Assembly: GCF_030272615.1 (NCBI RefSeq)
Contig: NC_081406.1
Span: 483,815,900 to 483,879,899, forward strand
Reading direction: 5' to 3'
DNA length: 64,000 nt
Source of the DNA: Cryptomeria japonica
Lineage: Eukaryota; Streptophyta; Pinopsida; Cupressales; Cupressaceae
This document shows, in pieces, positions 48,614-60,701 of this stretch. Position numbers and translations under genes: made by a program. The notes under the pieces are model-generated. The model saw only the letters and a list, made by a program, of their open reading frames with translations, did not search any database and was not told where the DNA came from. Position 1 is the first letter of the stretch. Each line of letters begins with the position of its first letter.

Positions 48614-49981
48614 GATGGTATGATGAAAGAATAAGTATCTGGTCAACTACTGAGAGGGGGGTTGAATCAGTAGATAGAAAAACTGATACAAACTTCACCA
48701 ATCTCAAAAATCAATCTCTCAAAGTAAACTTAGAAATAACAATGTAATACCTCTGTCAAGATAAAAACTCATAGGATAAACCAGTTGACTATTACAACAA
48801 ATTAACAGTAAACAACTTCTTTATTTTTCAATGCTTCTGGTTATCATGACTTATCAAAATAGTTAAGTAGTTAAGTAAATCAACCATGAAAACATAACCA
48901 CAAAAACATTCACCACTTGACACAAATATTTTTGATGTGGAAACCAAAATAGGTAAAAACCATGGTGAGATGAGACTCACAAGATAACAATCTGAACTCT
49001 TCGGAAGTTTGCTCTATTAGGAGCCTAGCCTGTTAAAGCTTTACAAAAAGTCATGTTAAGAACTGATCCTATTAGGAATCACTCAGTTAAGGGATTGACT
49101 ACAAATGCCTTATTAGAAGCAATACCCTGTATGGAGTAACCTCGGTAGAGAATTTGAAAATCCAAGCTAATGGACCACCTTGTTAGAGGATTTGAATAAC
49201 ACCAAACCTGTTAGAGCTTACCCGGTTAGGGGATTTCAATTCTATTGTGATTGCTAGAAAACAAAAAGAGTTTTCTAATTTGTCTGAATAGCACTACACT
49301 TGCTTGATTAGATCCATTTCATGCTCCTATTTGCCTTTACTCAAACTGTAGATACATCATCCAATTCGGCAACCACACACTCAACTGATCTGTGCTCACT
49401 CTTTGCCAACTCATTAAACTAAACAACTTCATTGACCTTATAAACAAATCAATCAGGTTGGTAACACAACAAAAACCTAATTCTCATAAAGATTACAAAT
49501 AAATCGGTTCAAGTATGACCATTGGATTACATAGAAATCTTTGCACATCAATCAAGAAAACCTTGATCGCTCCTTGATCACCACTTCATCAAACTTAGTA
49601 ACTCATCATGCGCTTTGCATTAGATGCAATACATTTGCTCATTCCCTAGACAAAAATGTTACAACAACTTGCCAAAATCTCTTGGAATTGTCTTCATACA
49701 ATAATCATACTTGTCATAATCGTTACCGCTCATCATCAGATCATAAACCAACATAACCAATTCACCAAACTTAATCGGTTAGGATTTATCAAAAACAACA
49801 TGTAGGGTTTACTGGTTACATCAATAGATAAGGTTTACACCAGTTACCAGTTCACTCCACAAATTCTTCCTACCGATTATAGTAACAATATTACAACAAT
49901 ATCAACAATATCATTACCAGTTAATTGACATCAATGACAACATAACATATCATTAATGCAATCTTCATGCAAATGCCAACA
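48614..49981 (-). repeat. 3' LTR of minus-strand copia
   Basis: On the minus strand TGTTGGCATTTGCATG...CATACCATCA, 1368 bp. It is preceded by the polypurine tract AATGCCAAAGGGGGAGAT (49982-49999). By eye it matches the 5' LTR at well over 90 percent; I have not computed the value. Confidence 0.92.
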
Positions 49982-50346
49982 ATCTCCCCCTTTGGCATTG
50001 ATGGCAATACAAATATCAATACCATTGATTGTTGCGTGATTGTGAATAGGAATCGTGGTTTACATTACCAAGTATTCACCATGCTCTCCATGTCTTTAGC
50101 TTGTCGCTGGTTCTCCTTCCCATAATCACATAATTCTTCTCCCCTTTTGATAACAATGCCAAATTGAAAGTAAAACATGTAATGTTAAATTTCACTGTGC
50201 ATCATCAACAATTTGCAACTTGATGCTCCCCCTATGGAATAAATCCACTTCTACACCAATCCTTCTATAAAATTCTACAAGTAGCTCCGGAACTGATGTA
50301 ATCTACATCATACTTAACTGACTTCATGAAGAGGGAAAACCCCTAA

Positions 50347-53300
50347 CTAACTTCTAAGATACTCAAAAGGAGTCTTAGGTAGAGGTTTAGTAAAAATATC
50401 TGCAAGTTGCTCCTTGGTAGAAACATGCTCCAAGATCACATCTGTACTCTGTACTTTTTCCCTCAAGAAATGATACTTCAATTCAATATGCTTGGTTTGT
50501 GCATGCAAAATAGGGTTCTTGGAAATATTTATGGCACTTGTATTATCACATAAAATCTTTATAGGTTCTGAAATATTTATCTTTAAACCTTCGAAAATGT
50601 GCCTCATCCATATAGCCTGTGTACAATTCATGTAAGTTGCAACATACTTAGCTTCAGTAGTATATTGTGAAGTACAAATTTGCTTCTTACTACTCCATGA
50701 AACAAGTCTTCCTCCAAGAAAAAATGCTCCACCGGTTGTTCTTTTTTGGTCATCAACATTTCCTGCCCAATCTGCATCTGTGTACACCTTCAAGTCAAAA
50801 TTTCCTCCATATGGATACCATAACCCATAATCAACAGTACCTTTCAGATATCTAAAAAATTTTTTGGTTGCTATCAGATGTGTTTCCTTAGGATTCTTCT
50901 GGAATCTAGCAACTATGCCAACTACATGATCTATGTCTGGTCTGCTGTGAACAACATAGTGCAATTTTCCAATCATTGACCTATATTCCTTCTCATCAAC
51001 AGATTTGGACTCATATTCCTTAGACAACTTACAACCTATAACCATAGGTGTCCCAACTGGTTTACAGTCACTCATGCCAAATGTCTTCAAGACCTCTTTC
51101 ACATACTTAGACTGTGTGATGAAAATACCATTCTTCATTTGTTGTATTTGCAAGCCTATGAAAAAAATTATTTCTCCCACTAAAGACATTTCAAACTCAT
51201 TATTCATTTCATATGCAAAATTGTTGCTCATGTCATCATTACCTCCAAATATGATATCATCAACAAATACTTCATTGACTAGTATTTTATCTCCTTCATA
51301 TTTGAGATAAATGTTACTATCATCACTGGTTCTTAGAAAGCCTATCTTTGTCAGATGTGTATGAAGCCTTTCATACCATGCTCTCGGTTCCTGCTTTAAT
51401 CCATATAAAGCTTTATGCAATCTGCATACCATGTCTTTCTTATCAATTAGACCATAACCATCTGGTCGCTCAATGTATACTTATTCTTCTAGTATTCCAT
51501 TCAAGAATGCAGACTTAACATCCATCTAGTATACCTTGAATTTCTTGAGTGTTGAAAATGCAAGTAAAGTTATGACACCTTCCAGTCTTGCTACTGGTGC
51601 AAAAGTCTCACCATAGTCTTCTCCTTCCTCTTGTGCATAACCTTTGCAAACCAACCTAGCTTTGTTGCGAACTACAACACCATCTTCATTCAAATTGTTA
51701 CTGAATACCCACTTAGTACCTATCACATTTTTATTTACTGGTACTAGGGTCCATGTGTTGTTCTTCTTTATTTGATCTAATTCCTCCTCCATAGCTTTAA
51801 ACCAACAGTCATCACCAAATGCTTCCTTAGCATTTCTTGGTTTAATAGTGGAGATCATGCAAGAATTCTCTCTGATTCTTCTTCTGGTTAGTACTCCAGC
51901 ATCCTTATCCCTAATAATGTGTTCAAGATTGTGATTCAGTCTCACATATCTTGGAATAACATGATCATTATCTTCAGGTTAAACTTCTTCATTATCATCA
52001 TCTTCTTCTAAATTTATCTATTCCAGTTGAACTGGTACATCAATATTTGCTTTGCCGGTTTCAGATTTTACAGTTTTTGGTTCCAAAAAAAAAATGCAAG
52101 GATCTTCATCCTTTTTCTCCAAACTAGTTTTGTTTGAGACTTTAGGATTTTCATCCACTCGAACATCAACACTCTCAATAATTCTCTGTGTCTGGTTGTT
52201 AAAACACTTGTAGGCCTTACTCTTGGTGGAATAGCCAAGAAATATACCCTCATCACTTTTAGCCTCAAATTTGCTAATATAATCACCTCTCTTAAAAAAA
52301 GTTTGCTTCCAAATATTCTGAAATAACTAACATCAGGTGATCTACCATACTAATATTCATAAGGAGTCTTGTCCTTACCTCTCTTTACTAGAATCTGGTT
52401 CATAGTGTAGACATATGTGCTGACAGCTTCTCTCCAAAGAGTTTTCGCTACACCTCCTTGTATCAACATTGTCCTAGCAGCTTCAACAACTGACCGATTG
52501 TTTCTTTCTGTGATACCATTATGCTGTGGTGTCCTAGGTGCAGAAAGCTATCGTTTGATACCATTTTCTTCACAATACCTAGTGAATTCCTCAGAAGTAA
52601 ATTCACCGCCTTGATCTGTCCTCAGACACTTTATCTTCTTACCACTCTCTTTCTCAAATAAGGCCCTCAATTCCTTGAACTTACCAAAAGCTTTACTCTT
52701 ATCCTTCAAGAATGTGACCCACATCATCCTTGAGCAATCATCAGTGAAGATCATAAAATATCTATCACCTTGAATACGTTTTGTTCTTATTGGTCCACAA
52801 AGATCCATATGACCCAAATATAAAAAATGTTCCACTGAAAAAGATTTGCTCTTGAAAGTTGAGGATGTCATCTTTCCCAATTGACATTCTTTGCATATAG
52901 CATTAACCGGTTTGTCTAACTGAGGCAAACCTCTCACTATCTTGGACTTACTCACTTTAATAATGTTATCAAAGTTTATATGACAAAATCTCCTATGCCA
53001 AAGTGAACTATCATCTATCTTTGCAATTAAACAGTTGATGACTTTAGGATTAAGGTGAAACAAGTTACCTTTAGTTTCTTCTCGGTTGCAATCAGTTCAC
53101 CTTTGTTGTCATAGATTTTGCACATACCATTTTTAAACTCTAAAGGGTATCCTCTGTCATTGAGTTGTGCCACACTCAAAAGATTATGCTTTAGAACTTC
53201 AACCTAGTAGACATCATCTGCACTACTCTTTCCATTAAGAGAAATAGTTCCCTTACCTTTAACCATGTAGGGTGAGTCATTACCAAATCTTATAACTCTG

Positions 53301-54428
53301 CCATTAAATTCCTTCAGAGAAAGAAATTTTCTCTGATCACCGGTCATGTGATGTGAACAACCACTATCAATGATCCAATCATCAGAGTTATCCATCTTGG
53401 ATACCAATGCCTTCTGGTCTGACATCTTTTTTTAAATGGCTACAAACATAATGTCTTCATTAACATCACCAACAAATTCCTCATCAGTGATACCACCATC
53501 AAAAGCAATAAGACAATCTTTTTTGCCTTTACCCTTGTACTTCTTGAATTTCTATCATTTGTGCTCATTATCACTATTAGGACAGTTAGTAGCAATGTGT
53601 CCAATCTTGTTGCATGCAAAACACCTCAAAGGTAATTTACCTCTATATTTACCTGTACCTCTAGGCAACCGCTTGGCCAACAATGCTTCAAGCTCAACTA
53701 AACTGTCTTGATCATCAGCTTCTTTGTTGGATCTAGATTCATAACTTTGATTGGCATCTCTACTTTTCCTCACAGATGGGTTAGAAACATAAGCTCTAAA
53801 TGCAGACTCATATTTCTGTACACTACCATCATAACCATTTAATTCAAAAGATGTAAGCTTGCCAATGATGGAGTCAAGAGTTACCTTAGTTTTTTCAATG
53901 GACTTCAGCTCCTGAATAGCTACAAATCGGATAGCATAGACCAGTAACAGGGTTATCAGTACCTTATTGATCACTTTGGAATCTTCCACTTTACCTCCTG
54001 CACTCTTAATTTCACCGACTATCTCTTTTATCCTTTGACCATACTGATAGATATTCTCACCTTTAGCCATCCGCATGTCATCAAACTTTCCTCTTAGACT
54101 CTCTTCTTTAGCAATCTTAACATGTTCATCACTGCTATGAATCTCTTCAAGTTTTTTCCATACCTCATATGCGGTTTCAAGACCATGAACATATGCATAC
54201 TCTGCATCAGAAAAATAACTGATAATAGCCTCCAATGCTTGATGATTTTCTTGTTCCTCTTTCTTCTAATCATCAGTCAACATCCTAGTAGGTGCAACAT
54301 ACTTAGTATCGACATGTTCCCAATACTGGCTTCCCAAACTCTTGATATAAATTTTTATTTTGTCACTCCATATCCTATAGTTCTCTCTATTAAACTCCAG
54401 ACCTTCCTTCTTCATCATGATCTGCAAG
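50347..54428 (-). pseudogene. Copia gag-pol polyprotein, lightly damaged
   Basis: In order on the minus strand: Gag from ATG 54428 (IWSDKIKIYIKSLGSQYWEH); intact zinc knuckle CFACNKIGHIATNC (near 53610); protease DSGCSHHMTGD (near 53350); HHCC region (WHRRFCHINF, CKECQLGK); integrase with all three acidic positions (MDLCGPI, RTDQGGEF, NGITERNN); RT (GTKWVFSNNLNEDG, FVDDIIFGG); and RNase H (YTDADWAG, CDNTSAINI), ending LADIFTKPLPKTPFEYL at the stop at 50347. Damage: stops near 54270, 53565, 53205, 52550 and 51526, and frameshifts near 53080, 52300 and 51480. The RNase H acidic site reads TTEAKY where AEAEY is usual. Fewer breaks than the plus-strand copy imply younger age. Confidence 0.9.
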
Positions 54429-54475
54429 ATCTTTACCTCAAGTTGTTAGGCTAAGACCTTAGGGGACCTGTAATT

Positions 54476-54486
54476 CTCTAATACCA
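54476..54486 (-). other. Primer binding site of minus-strand copia
   Basis: Minus strand TGGTATTAGAG, three bases from the LTR end at 54490. It is the same variant of the initiator tRNA-Met complement as in the plus-strand copia. Confidence 0.75.
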
Positions 54487-54780
54487 ATTTGATGGTATGA
54501 TGAAAGAATAAGTACCTAGTCAACTACTGAGAGGCGGGGGGGGTGAATTAGTAGATGGAAAAACTGATACAAACTTCACCAATCTCAAAAATCAATCTCT
54601 CAAAGTAAACTTAGAACTAAGAATGTAATGCCTCTGTCAAGATAAAAACTCATAGGATAAACCGGTTGACTGTTACAACAAATTAACAGTAAACAACTTA
54701 TCTATTTCTTAATGCTTCCGGTTATCATGACTTATCAAAATACTTAAGTATTTAAGTAAATCAACCATGAAAACATAACT

Positions 54781-55194
54781 GGAAGTTGCCTAGCGGCGGT
54801 TGCTGGTCCTTTGGGGAGTCAAACCAGTCATTTTGTTGAAGCCTCAACTATGTTGAACACTCTAATTATTGCTAATAACCTAAATCATGATAAATTATGG
54901 CTTGAGGGAGACTCACTTAATATTATTAAGTGTTTGAAGGGGGAAACTGAGCCATCGTGGTCCATTGAAAACATTATTTTGAAAGATAGGGAAGTTATTG
55001 CTAGTTTTAAAGTAATAATAATAGAACATGCCTTTAAAGAGAAAAATATGGTGGTGGACTGTCTGGCGAACCTAGGCATTAACTCCGAATCTCCAACAAT
55101 TTGGCATGGGGAAGACATTAATATGAGTATTAAAGAGCTCCTCAGAAAGGATAGATTTACGGGGAAAGAAGGACCGCATAATCATGATAGTTGA
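54781..55194 (+). pseudogene. LINE ORF2 end: RNase H (RVT_3 type), truncated
   Basis: The frame runs from the LINE's truncated 5' end to TGA 55192-55194 without a stop: 137 codons. It begins inside RNase H (CLAAVAGPLGSQTSHFVEAS, the conserved Glu near residue 21). It continues LWLEGDSLNIIKCLKG (conserved Asp) and ends VVDCLANLGINSES plus a tail of about 40 residues. The first catalytic Asp, with the first strand of the fold, is lost with the missing 5' part, and so is all of the RT. The upstream DNA at 54779 is copia LTR, so this is a dead-on-arrival copy. Confidence 0.85.
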
Positions 55195-56961
55195 TATGAG
55201 TAATCTATGCATTGATAGAAAGGTAATGATTACTTGGAAAAGTGGTAGAATCCCAATCAAATATAATATCACTTCACACACTTTGTGGGTCATCTTTTTC
55301 AAAATTTTGAGAGACAACGGGAAGAAAGTTTTGAGTTTGCAGAAGAATAGAGGTGAAAGTCTGAAATTGAATATGGGAGGTGATTTAAGGAGGGATGAAC
55401 CAGACAACACATCCAGATGGAAGGATATGCCAAAAATTTGGGCAAAGCTAGAAAAAGGATCCCTAACGAGTTTCATGGAGAAGCTGGTTGATTACAACAA
55501 AGGTAGGGTTAATCTCGCAGTCTCCAATATTTCTGAAAATTGGAGTAATGGGTCCTTTAAAATCTATGGTGTGAGGTTCAAATTGGACGCGGGCCTCATC
55601 GCGACTGTGACAAGTATGCCCCACTTAGGGCTTAATTTTTTTAGAAATCCTAAAGTTTCCAATAATGCGGTAAATCTTTTCCCGCGTAAGGAAAAGGAGA
55701 GGGCTAAAATTGGAAAAGCCACAGGGGGTTATTATGAAGCCTCCAATATCAAGAAAATCTAGGGCTGGGTTTTGAATGCCATAATGGAATACATAACTAT
55801 TGAGGGCCGCTTTTCCAGGGCCCACACTTATCACTTTGTGTTATTAAACCACCTCAGGCATGAGAAAAGGGTCTCCCTATCCTACTATCTCTTCAGGTCC
55901 CTTTCTAGGTCTCTCAATAAACACAACAAGAATCCCTCAAATTCGGTGCTCCATTGTGGGCACCTGTTGCTCATTTATGAGCACTATAAAACCCTTACCA
56001 TGCAGGAAAACAAGAGGTTATCTGCTTCTCCAGGGAAAGGCAAGAGAAAGTTGGAGGAAGGTGAACCTAGCAAGGAGGAGGCTACTTCTAAAAAAAAAGC
56101 AAGAGTGCCACTGGGATGAAAGCCCATGATGAAAAGAATGACACAGAGGAAACTAGAAAAGAGGACAGTGAAATGGAAATGGATGAGTCAGAGGGTGAGG
56201 ACAGTTGGAAAGATGAGGATGTGGGTGCAGAGGATGAAGAAGGTGAGAACGAGTCCGACAATGATAGCCCAATTCACAGTGCTAGCTTAGGCCTCAACAA
56301 CAGCCAACCTATGGTGGATTTGGATGATAAGGATAATGAGGAAAAAGATTTGAATTCTGAGAGGGAGAAGAACAAGGAACCCGAGAAGGATACGGCTAAG
56401 GATAGTTTGAGTGAGGATAAGGAAAGCGTTGGAGAAGGGTTATTCCTGGATAACCTTAAAAAACTCACTGAGGCTAGATTGGGTTATGACAGTTGGATAT
56501 ATGAACTATTGAAGAACTTGGAAAAAAATGGGAAATAGATGGATGAGAAAAGGAAGGAATATGAAAGGGATCAGAAGCAATGGAAATAGGACATGGAGGA
56601 AAAAGTTAAAAAAATGGCAGCTCGGATTGACTATTTGGAAGAAGGGAAAGTGGCAATGAAAAACCTGTTGGGTATTATCTCGAATATCTTGTCTGCTATT
56701 ACAAAGAACCAAGAGGATGATTCAAAGGTCCTCGATAACTCCAGCTCTCCCAAACCAGTGGTGGACCTTGACATGGATGAAGATGCAATCGAGATTGGAA
56801 GTGGGGAAGCTACACATGGTGGAGTAGCAAAGAGAACTAGAACAAGTGTTAAGAAAGATGTTGCTGCTTCTGCTAAGGATATCCCTAGTCTTAGGGATAA
56901 TATCAAAGACCTATATGAGATTAATAGTAACCTAGCTAATGCCCTGAAAAATATAAATTAG
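55184..56961 (+). pseudogene. LINE ORF3: accessory protein downstream of RNase H
   Basis: The first ATG (55184) overlaps the ORF2 stop (55192-55194) by 11 nt, in a different frame. The frame runs to about 56119 with one stop (TAG 55760). A one-base slip in the A run near 56090 then moves it to the frame of 56116-56961, with stops at 56536 and 56587. Total about 590 residues. The N-terminal 300 look folded (FKIYGVRFKLDAGLIATVT, ATGGYYEASNIKKI, SVLHCGHLLLIYEHYK). Then come a basic patch (GKGKRKLEEG), a long Asp/Glu-rich stretch, a helical segment (MAARIDYLEEGKVAMKNLLG) and a short basic tail. I do not know the function. The folded part resembles plant 'putative transposon protein' domains and the N-terminus of the ORF at 19562. 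A second copy's tail is at 40181-40602. Confidence 0.75.
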
Positions 56962-57144
56962 TTCCTTTTGTCGGGTCTGGCTGGTTTTTTGCTGGTTTTT
57001 TGGGGCTTTTAGCTGCTTTTTTCTAGTTATTTTGTTGGTTTTCCTAATGTTTGTTCATCTTGGTTTCTTAATGCTTTTATCTTCTAAGGTCCTTTTGTAA
57101 AGGGTTTCGGGGCCCCTTCAAAACCTGCTTTTACTTTAATCAAA
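56962..57144 (+). other. LINE 3' untranslated tail
   Basis: A T/G-rich tail, then CCTTTTGTAAAGGGTTTCGG, AAAACCTGCTTTTACTTTAA and a few A residues before the target duplication. The matching tail at 40432-40602 shows this is the authentic 3' end of the LINE family. Confidence 0.8.
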
Positions 57145-58295
57145 AACCATGAAAACATAACCACAAAAATATTCACCACTTGACAAAAAAAATTTTGATG
57201 TGGAAACCAAAATAAGTAAAAATCACGGTGAGATGAGACTCACAAGATAACTATCTGGACTCTTATGAAGTTCGCCCTATTAGGAGCCTAGCCTGTTAAA
57301 GCTTTACAAAAAGTCCTGTTAAGAACCGATCTTGTTAGGAATCACCCAGTTAAGGGATTGACTACAAATGCCTTGTTAGAAGCAATACCCTGTAAGGAGT
57401 AACCTCGGTAGAGAATTTGAAAATCCAAGCTAATGGACCACCTTGTTAGAGGATTTGAATACCACCAAGCTTGTTAGAGCTTACCCGGTTGGGGGATTTC
57501 AATTCTGCTGTGATTGTTAGAAAATAACAAGAGTTTTCTGATCTGTCTGAATAGCACTACACTTGCTTGATTAGATCCATTTCATGCTCATATCTACCTT
57601 TACTCAAACTTCAGATACATCATCCTGTTCGGCAACCACACACTCAATTGATCTGTGCTCACTCTTTGCCAACTCATTAAGCTTAACAACTTCATCGACC
57701 TTATAAACAAATCAATCAAGTCGGTAACACAACAAAAACCTAATTCTCATAGAGATTACAAACAAATCAGTTCAAGTATGACCATTGGATTACATAGCAA
57801 TCTTTGTAGATCAATCAAGAAAACCTTGATCACTGCTTCATCGAACTTAGTAACTCATCACGCACTTTGCATTAGATGCAATACATTTTCTTATTCCCTA
57901 GACAAAAACATTACAACAACTCACCAAAATCCCTTGGAATTGTATTCATACAATAATCATACTTGTCATAATCATTACCGCTCATCATCCGATCATAAAC
58001 CAATATAACCAATTCACCAAACTTAATCAATTAGGGTTTATCAAAAACAATAGGTAGGGTTTACCGATTACATCAATAGATAAGGTTTACACCAATTACC
58101 GGTTCACTCCACAAATTCTTCCTACTGGTTAAAGTAACAATATTAAAGCAATATCAACAATATCATTACTGGTTAATTGACATCAATGACAACATAACAT
58201 ATCATTAATGCAATCTTCATGCAAATACCAAAACGTACGACCTGCAAAAATCACATAGAAAATAAAGAAGGTTAATTAGTTGTTGTTTCATGTCA

Positions 58296-58304
58296 GGTTC
58301 ACCA
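58296..58304 (-). other. Primer binding site of LARD-like element
   Basis: Minus strand TGGTGAACC, three bases after the 5' LTR end at 58308. It differs from the tRNA-Met type used by the other elements. I cannot assign the tRNA with certainty from sequence alone. Confidence 0.55.
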
Positions 58305-58307
58305 AAA

Positions 58308-59663
58308 TGTCGTATGTAAAATTCATCACTAAATTAACTAGAAATTAGAGGGAAATCACGAATCCCTATCTAATCAAAGAATTCTAAATAAACCTATGAA
58401 ATAATATAATCAAAGCAATGGGAATATAATCTATCAATCAAAACTCCCTATTCCATGAGTGCATGTAGCTTCCACTGTTCTTCTCCTCTTTGTGGTATGA
58501 TGGCTCTCCGATATTGCACTGGTAACTTGCAAGTGACACAAAGATTCAAAGTTCGTGATTGTTGAAAATGAAGATTGAATGCTCAATTTAGAGATTATTG
58601 GAGAGGATTGATTGAAAGGTGAAATAGATAGATCAAGAGGTGGAACTCAGGTGAGCTCACATGCTGATTGATAGTTGAATTGTTGATTTGGAGGTGAAAC
58701 TCAATTGATTGAATAGATAAATGAGTTAACTGATTGAGAAAAAAGTTGATTGAAAGATGAAAATGGATGATTCGAAGATAATTGATTGATGACAAAGAAA
58801 GATTTATTTAGAAAAAGATAACAAGAAGATAGAAAAAGAATGATTGGAGAGAATTAAAGAAATGATGTAATTAATCAATTAATTGAAAAGATCAATTAAA
58901 ATAGATGGAATAGTTAGCTGAGATGATTGATTGAATGCTTTTTAGAAAAAAAAGAAAAGTGGAAGATAAAAATAGGAATTGAAAAGATAATTAATTGATT
59001 AAATTAATTAATTTAGCGCATGCTTGCACCTTGGCTTTGATTTTCAATTTAATCTTTGCACGAGAATTTAATTAAAATATTGAATTTATTATAAATTCAA
59101 TTTGTTATTTGAATATATTTAGAACTTGGCTTTGATTTTCAATTTGATTTTTGAAATCATGCACATGTATTTGAAATTAGAAGAAATTGGAAGAAATATG
59201 AATTTAAATTTGAATTTGAAGAATTAATGAAATTAATTAAATAATTTTAAAGAAACTATTTAATTATTTAGAAATGTACTTTAACTAAATAATAAAGATT
59301 ATTTAAATTAAAGGATTAAAATCATAATTAATTATATAATTTATATTTTATTAATATTTAGAAGGGTGTTAATGATTAATTGATGACAGAAATAGAAAAT
59401 GAAATTTATTTAAATAATAAAGATTATTTAAATTGAGGATTAAAAATCATAATTAATTAAATAATAAATATTTAATTAACATTAGAAAATGTTTTAAATG
59501 ATTAAATGATGATTAAATTAAAATAGAATAATTAGTAAGATGACGAGGAAATATGAATAAATAGAAGAATAAGATTAATTAATTTAATTAAATAATTAAA
59601 GAATTATTTAATCAATTGGATGAATAATTAGTACACGATGAATGATTTTTTTAGGTGTCTACA
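58308..59663 (-). repeat. 5' LTR of LARD-like element
   Basis: Minus strand TGTAGACACCTAAA...ACGACA, 1356 bp, matching 39459-41243 apart from the LINE fragment there. The ORF at 58595-58795 corresponds to 39734-39934 in the other LTR and is non-coding. Confidence 0.88.
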
Positions 59664-60107
59664 GTTGGGATTAGGGACATTTGGTATTGGTGCTTAAAAT
59701 GAACCTTATGGGATAGTTGAGTATTCATAAATGGATGTAATTATTCTAGGATTAAGTAATGAATCATATATGGTTGTCTGAAAGGAATTGATGATAGTAA
59801 GTTAGATTGCACTTGGATTATGGAGGTAAAATATTATCATGATTAGGAATTGTTTAGTGTGTAGTTTAAGTAGTGGCATTGAGATACCCTAGGGAAGATA
59901 GATGATTATTGATGTATTGTATTTCATTTCCTCTTGTGTAACATGATTGGTGATTATATTCGTGATGAGTAGATGTGTATCAAGTTAATGAATGTTATTG
60001 CATTGTATTGGATGCATGTATAGATGTTTTTTTTCTTAATTGTTATCTCTATTTTGCATGTTAGTTAATGTATTTCTCTAGGGTATTTTGGCAGGCATTA
60101 CATAACC

Positions 60108-60546
60108 ATACATACAACATGGCCAATTATGTGGCAAACTGCATAGAAAATTTTTTTGTGTCATAGAATATGGTGGTTTTGGATAATTCTTCTCCTGGCA
60201 CGTGGTCGGGTCTCCTTCAAATCATCGAATAGGAAAAGGCTGAGACTGGCGTACAACACTAAGGGCATCATTCGCAGGAACAAACTTGGATAGATTCGGT
60301 GATGATGGACATTCCCATCACTTGAATTTTAGAATACATGCCCTTGTACGAGAAGATAACCTAAGCCTCATTCAACAATGTATGCATGCTTTATGTATCT
60401 AGTGAATGAGTATACCGAGTTTCTAAAGTGCATCCTTGACTGGAACTTCATGTTTTATGGTAAATTATTTTAGTATTTTGCTATAGGTGACCATAGTTGT
60501 GGTTTGTGAATCTGGGAAATTTAGCCACCCTTTTGCTAGATCAGAT
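60108..60546 (+). pseudogene. LINE RNase H end and 3' untranslated region
   Basis: It continues the RNase H cut at 36444: removing the solo LTR gives SINHTYNMANYVANCIEN in one frame, a typical end of a plant LINE RNase H. Further codons with stops follow to about 60260, then 3' untranslated sequence. It is interrupted at 60560 by the 5S-derived foldback and finishes at 61182. Confidence 0.8.
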
Positions 60547-60701
60547 ATCTATGTAATCATGATATTACTATTAGGGTTCAACTGTGTAGTTTTTGAGTCA
60601 AACTCATTGACCCATGTTTCATGAGTAGTGGTTCACAAGAACCCATCTCTCATGAGAATGAATGGTCCACTTAGCACTCATTGCATCTAGGTGACGCTCA
60701 C

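Larger units (their letters stand above)
54780..57144 (+). mobile_element. LINE, 5'-truncated in RNase H, carrying a third ORF
   Basis: A 2365-bp insertion in the copia 5' LTR, flanked by a perfect 17-bp duplication, AACCATGAAAACATAAC, at 54763-54779 and 57145-57161. This length is typical of target-primed reverse transcription. Content: the end of ORF2 (RNase H, 54781-55194), an additional downstream ORF (55184-56961), a T-rich 3' untranslated region, GGGTTTCGGGGCCCC, and a short A-rich end (TTTAATCAAA). It is the most recent event in the stack of nested elements at this point. Confidence 0.92.
48614..58233 (-). mobile_element. Ty1/copia retrotransposon (minus), near complete
   Basis: On the minus strand: 5' LTR 54490-58233 (interrupted by a LINE), PBS 54476-54486, gag-pol 54428-50347, PPT 49982-49999, 3' LTR 48614-49981. 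Flanks are CTTAC (48609-48613) and CGTAC (58234-58238), a duplication with one change. It is the same family as the plus-strand copia at 4871-11650. The coding region is the best preserved in the window, with 361 uninterrupted codons over RT-RNase H. It sits inside the LARD-like element, 75 bp from that element's 5' LTR. Confidence 0.92.
54490..58233 (-). repeat. 5' LTR of minus-strand copia, split by a LINE
   Basis: The parts 54490-54779 and 57162-58233 together match the 3' LTR 48614-49981. The break carries a 17-bp duplication of LTR sequence around a LINE. The outer end reads ACCAAAA where the 3' LTR has GCCAACA, so the terminal TG has mutated. Confidence 0.9.
39459..59663 (-). mobile_element. 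Pol-less LTR element (LARD-like), minus strand
   Basis: On the minus strand: 5' LTR 58308-59663 (TGTAGACACC...CGACA), PBS-like site 58296-58304, internal region, PPT 41244-41257, 3' LTR 39459-41243. Flanks are GATGG (39454-39458) and GTTGG (59664-59668), a 5-bp duplication with one change, inside the plus solo LTR. A copia element (48614-58233) splits the internal region close to the PBS. Without it the internal part is about 7.4 kb. I find a Gln/Pro-rich ORF (44003-45870) and tandem repeats but no protease, RT, RNase H or integrase, so it is a large non-autonomous derivative or has lost pol. Confidence 0.85.
36445..60102 (+). mobile_element. Solo LTR (plus) inside the LINE
   Basis: Ends TGTAGTGTCCCTCCC (36445) and GGCAGGCATTACA (60102). 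Flanked by TAACC at 36440-36444 and 60103-60107, an exact 5-bp duplication within LINE RNase H. The two parts, 36445-39458 and 59669-60102, sum to about 3.45 kb. There is no PBS or coding region next to it, so it is a solo LTR. It is the same family as the outermost solo LTR, in opposite orientation. Short ORFs in 36519-39201 are not supported as genes. Confidence 0.88.
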
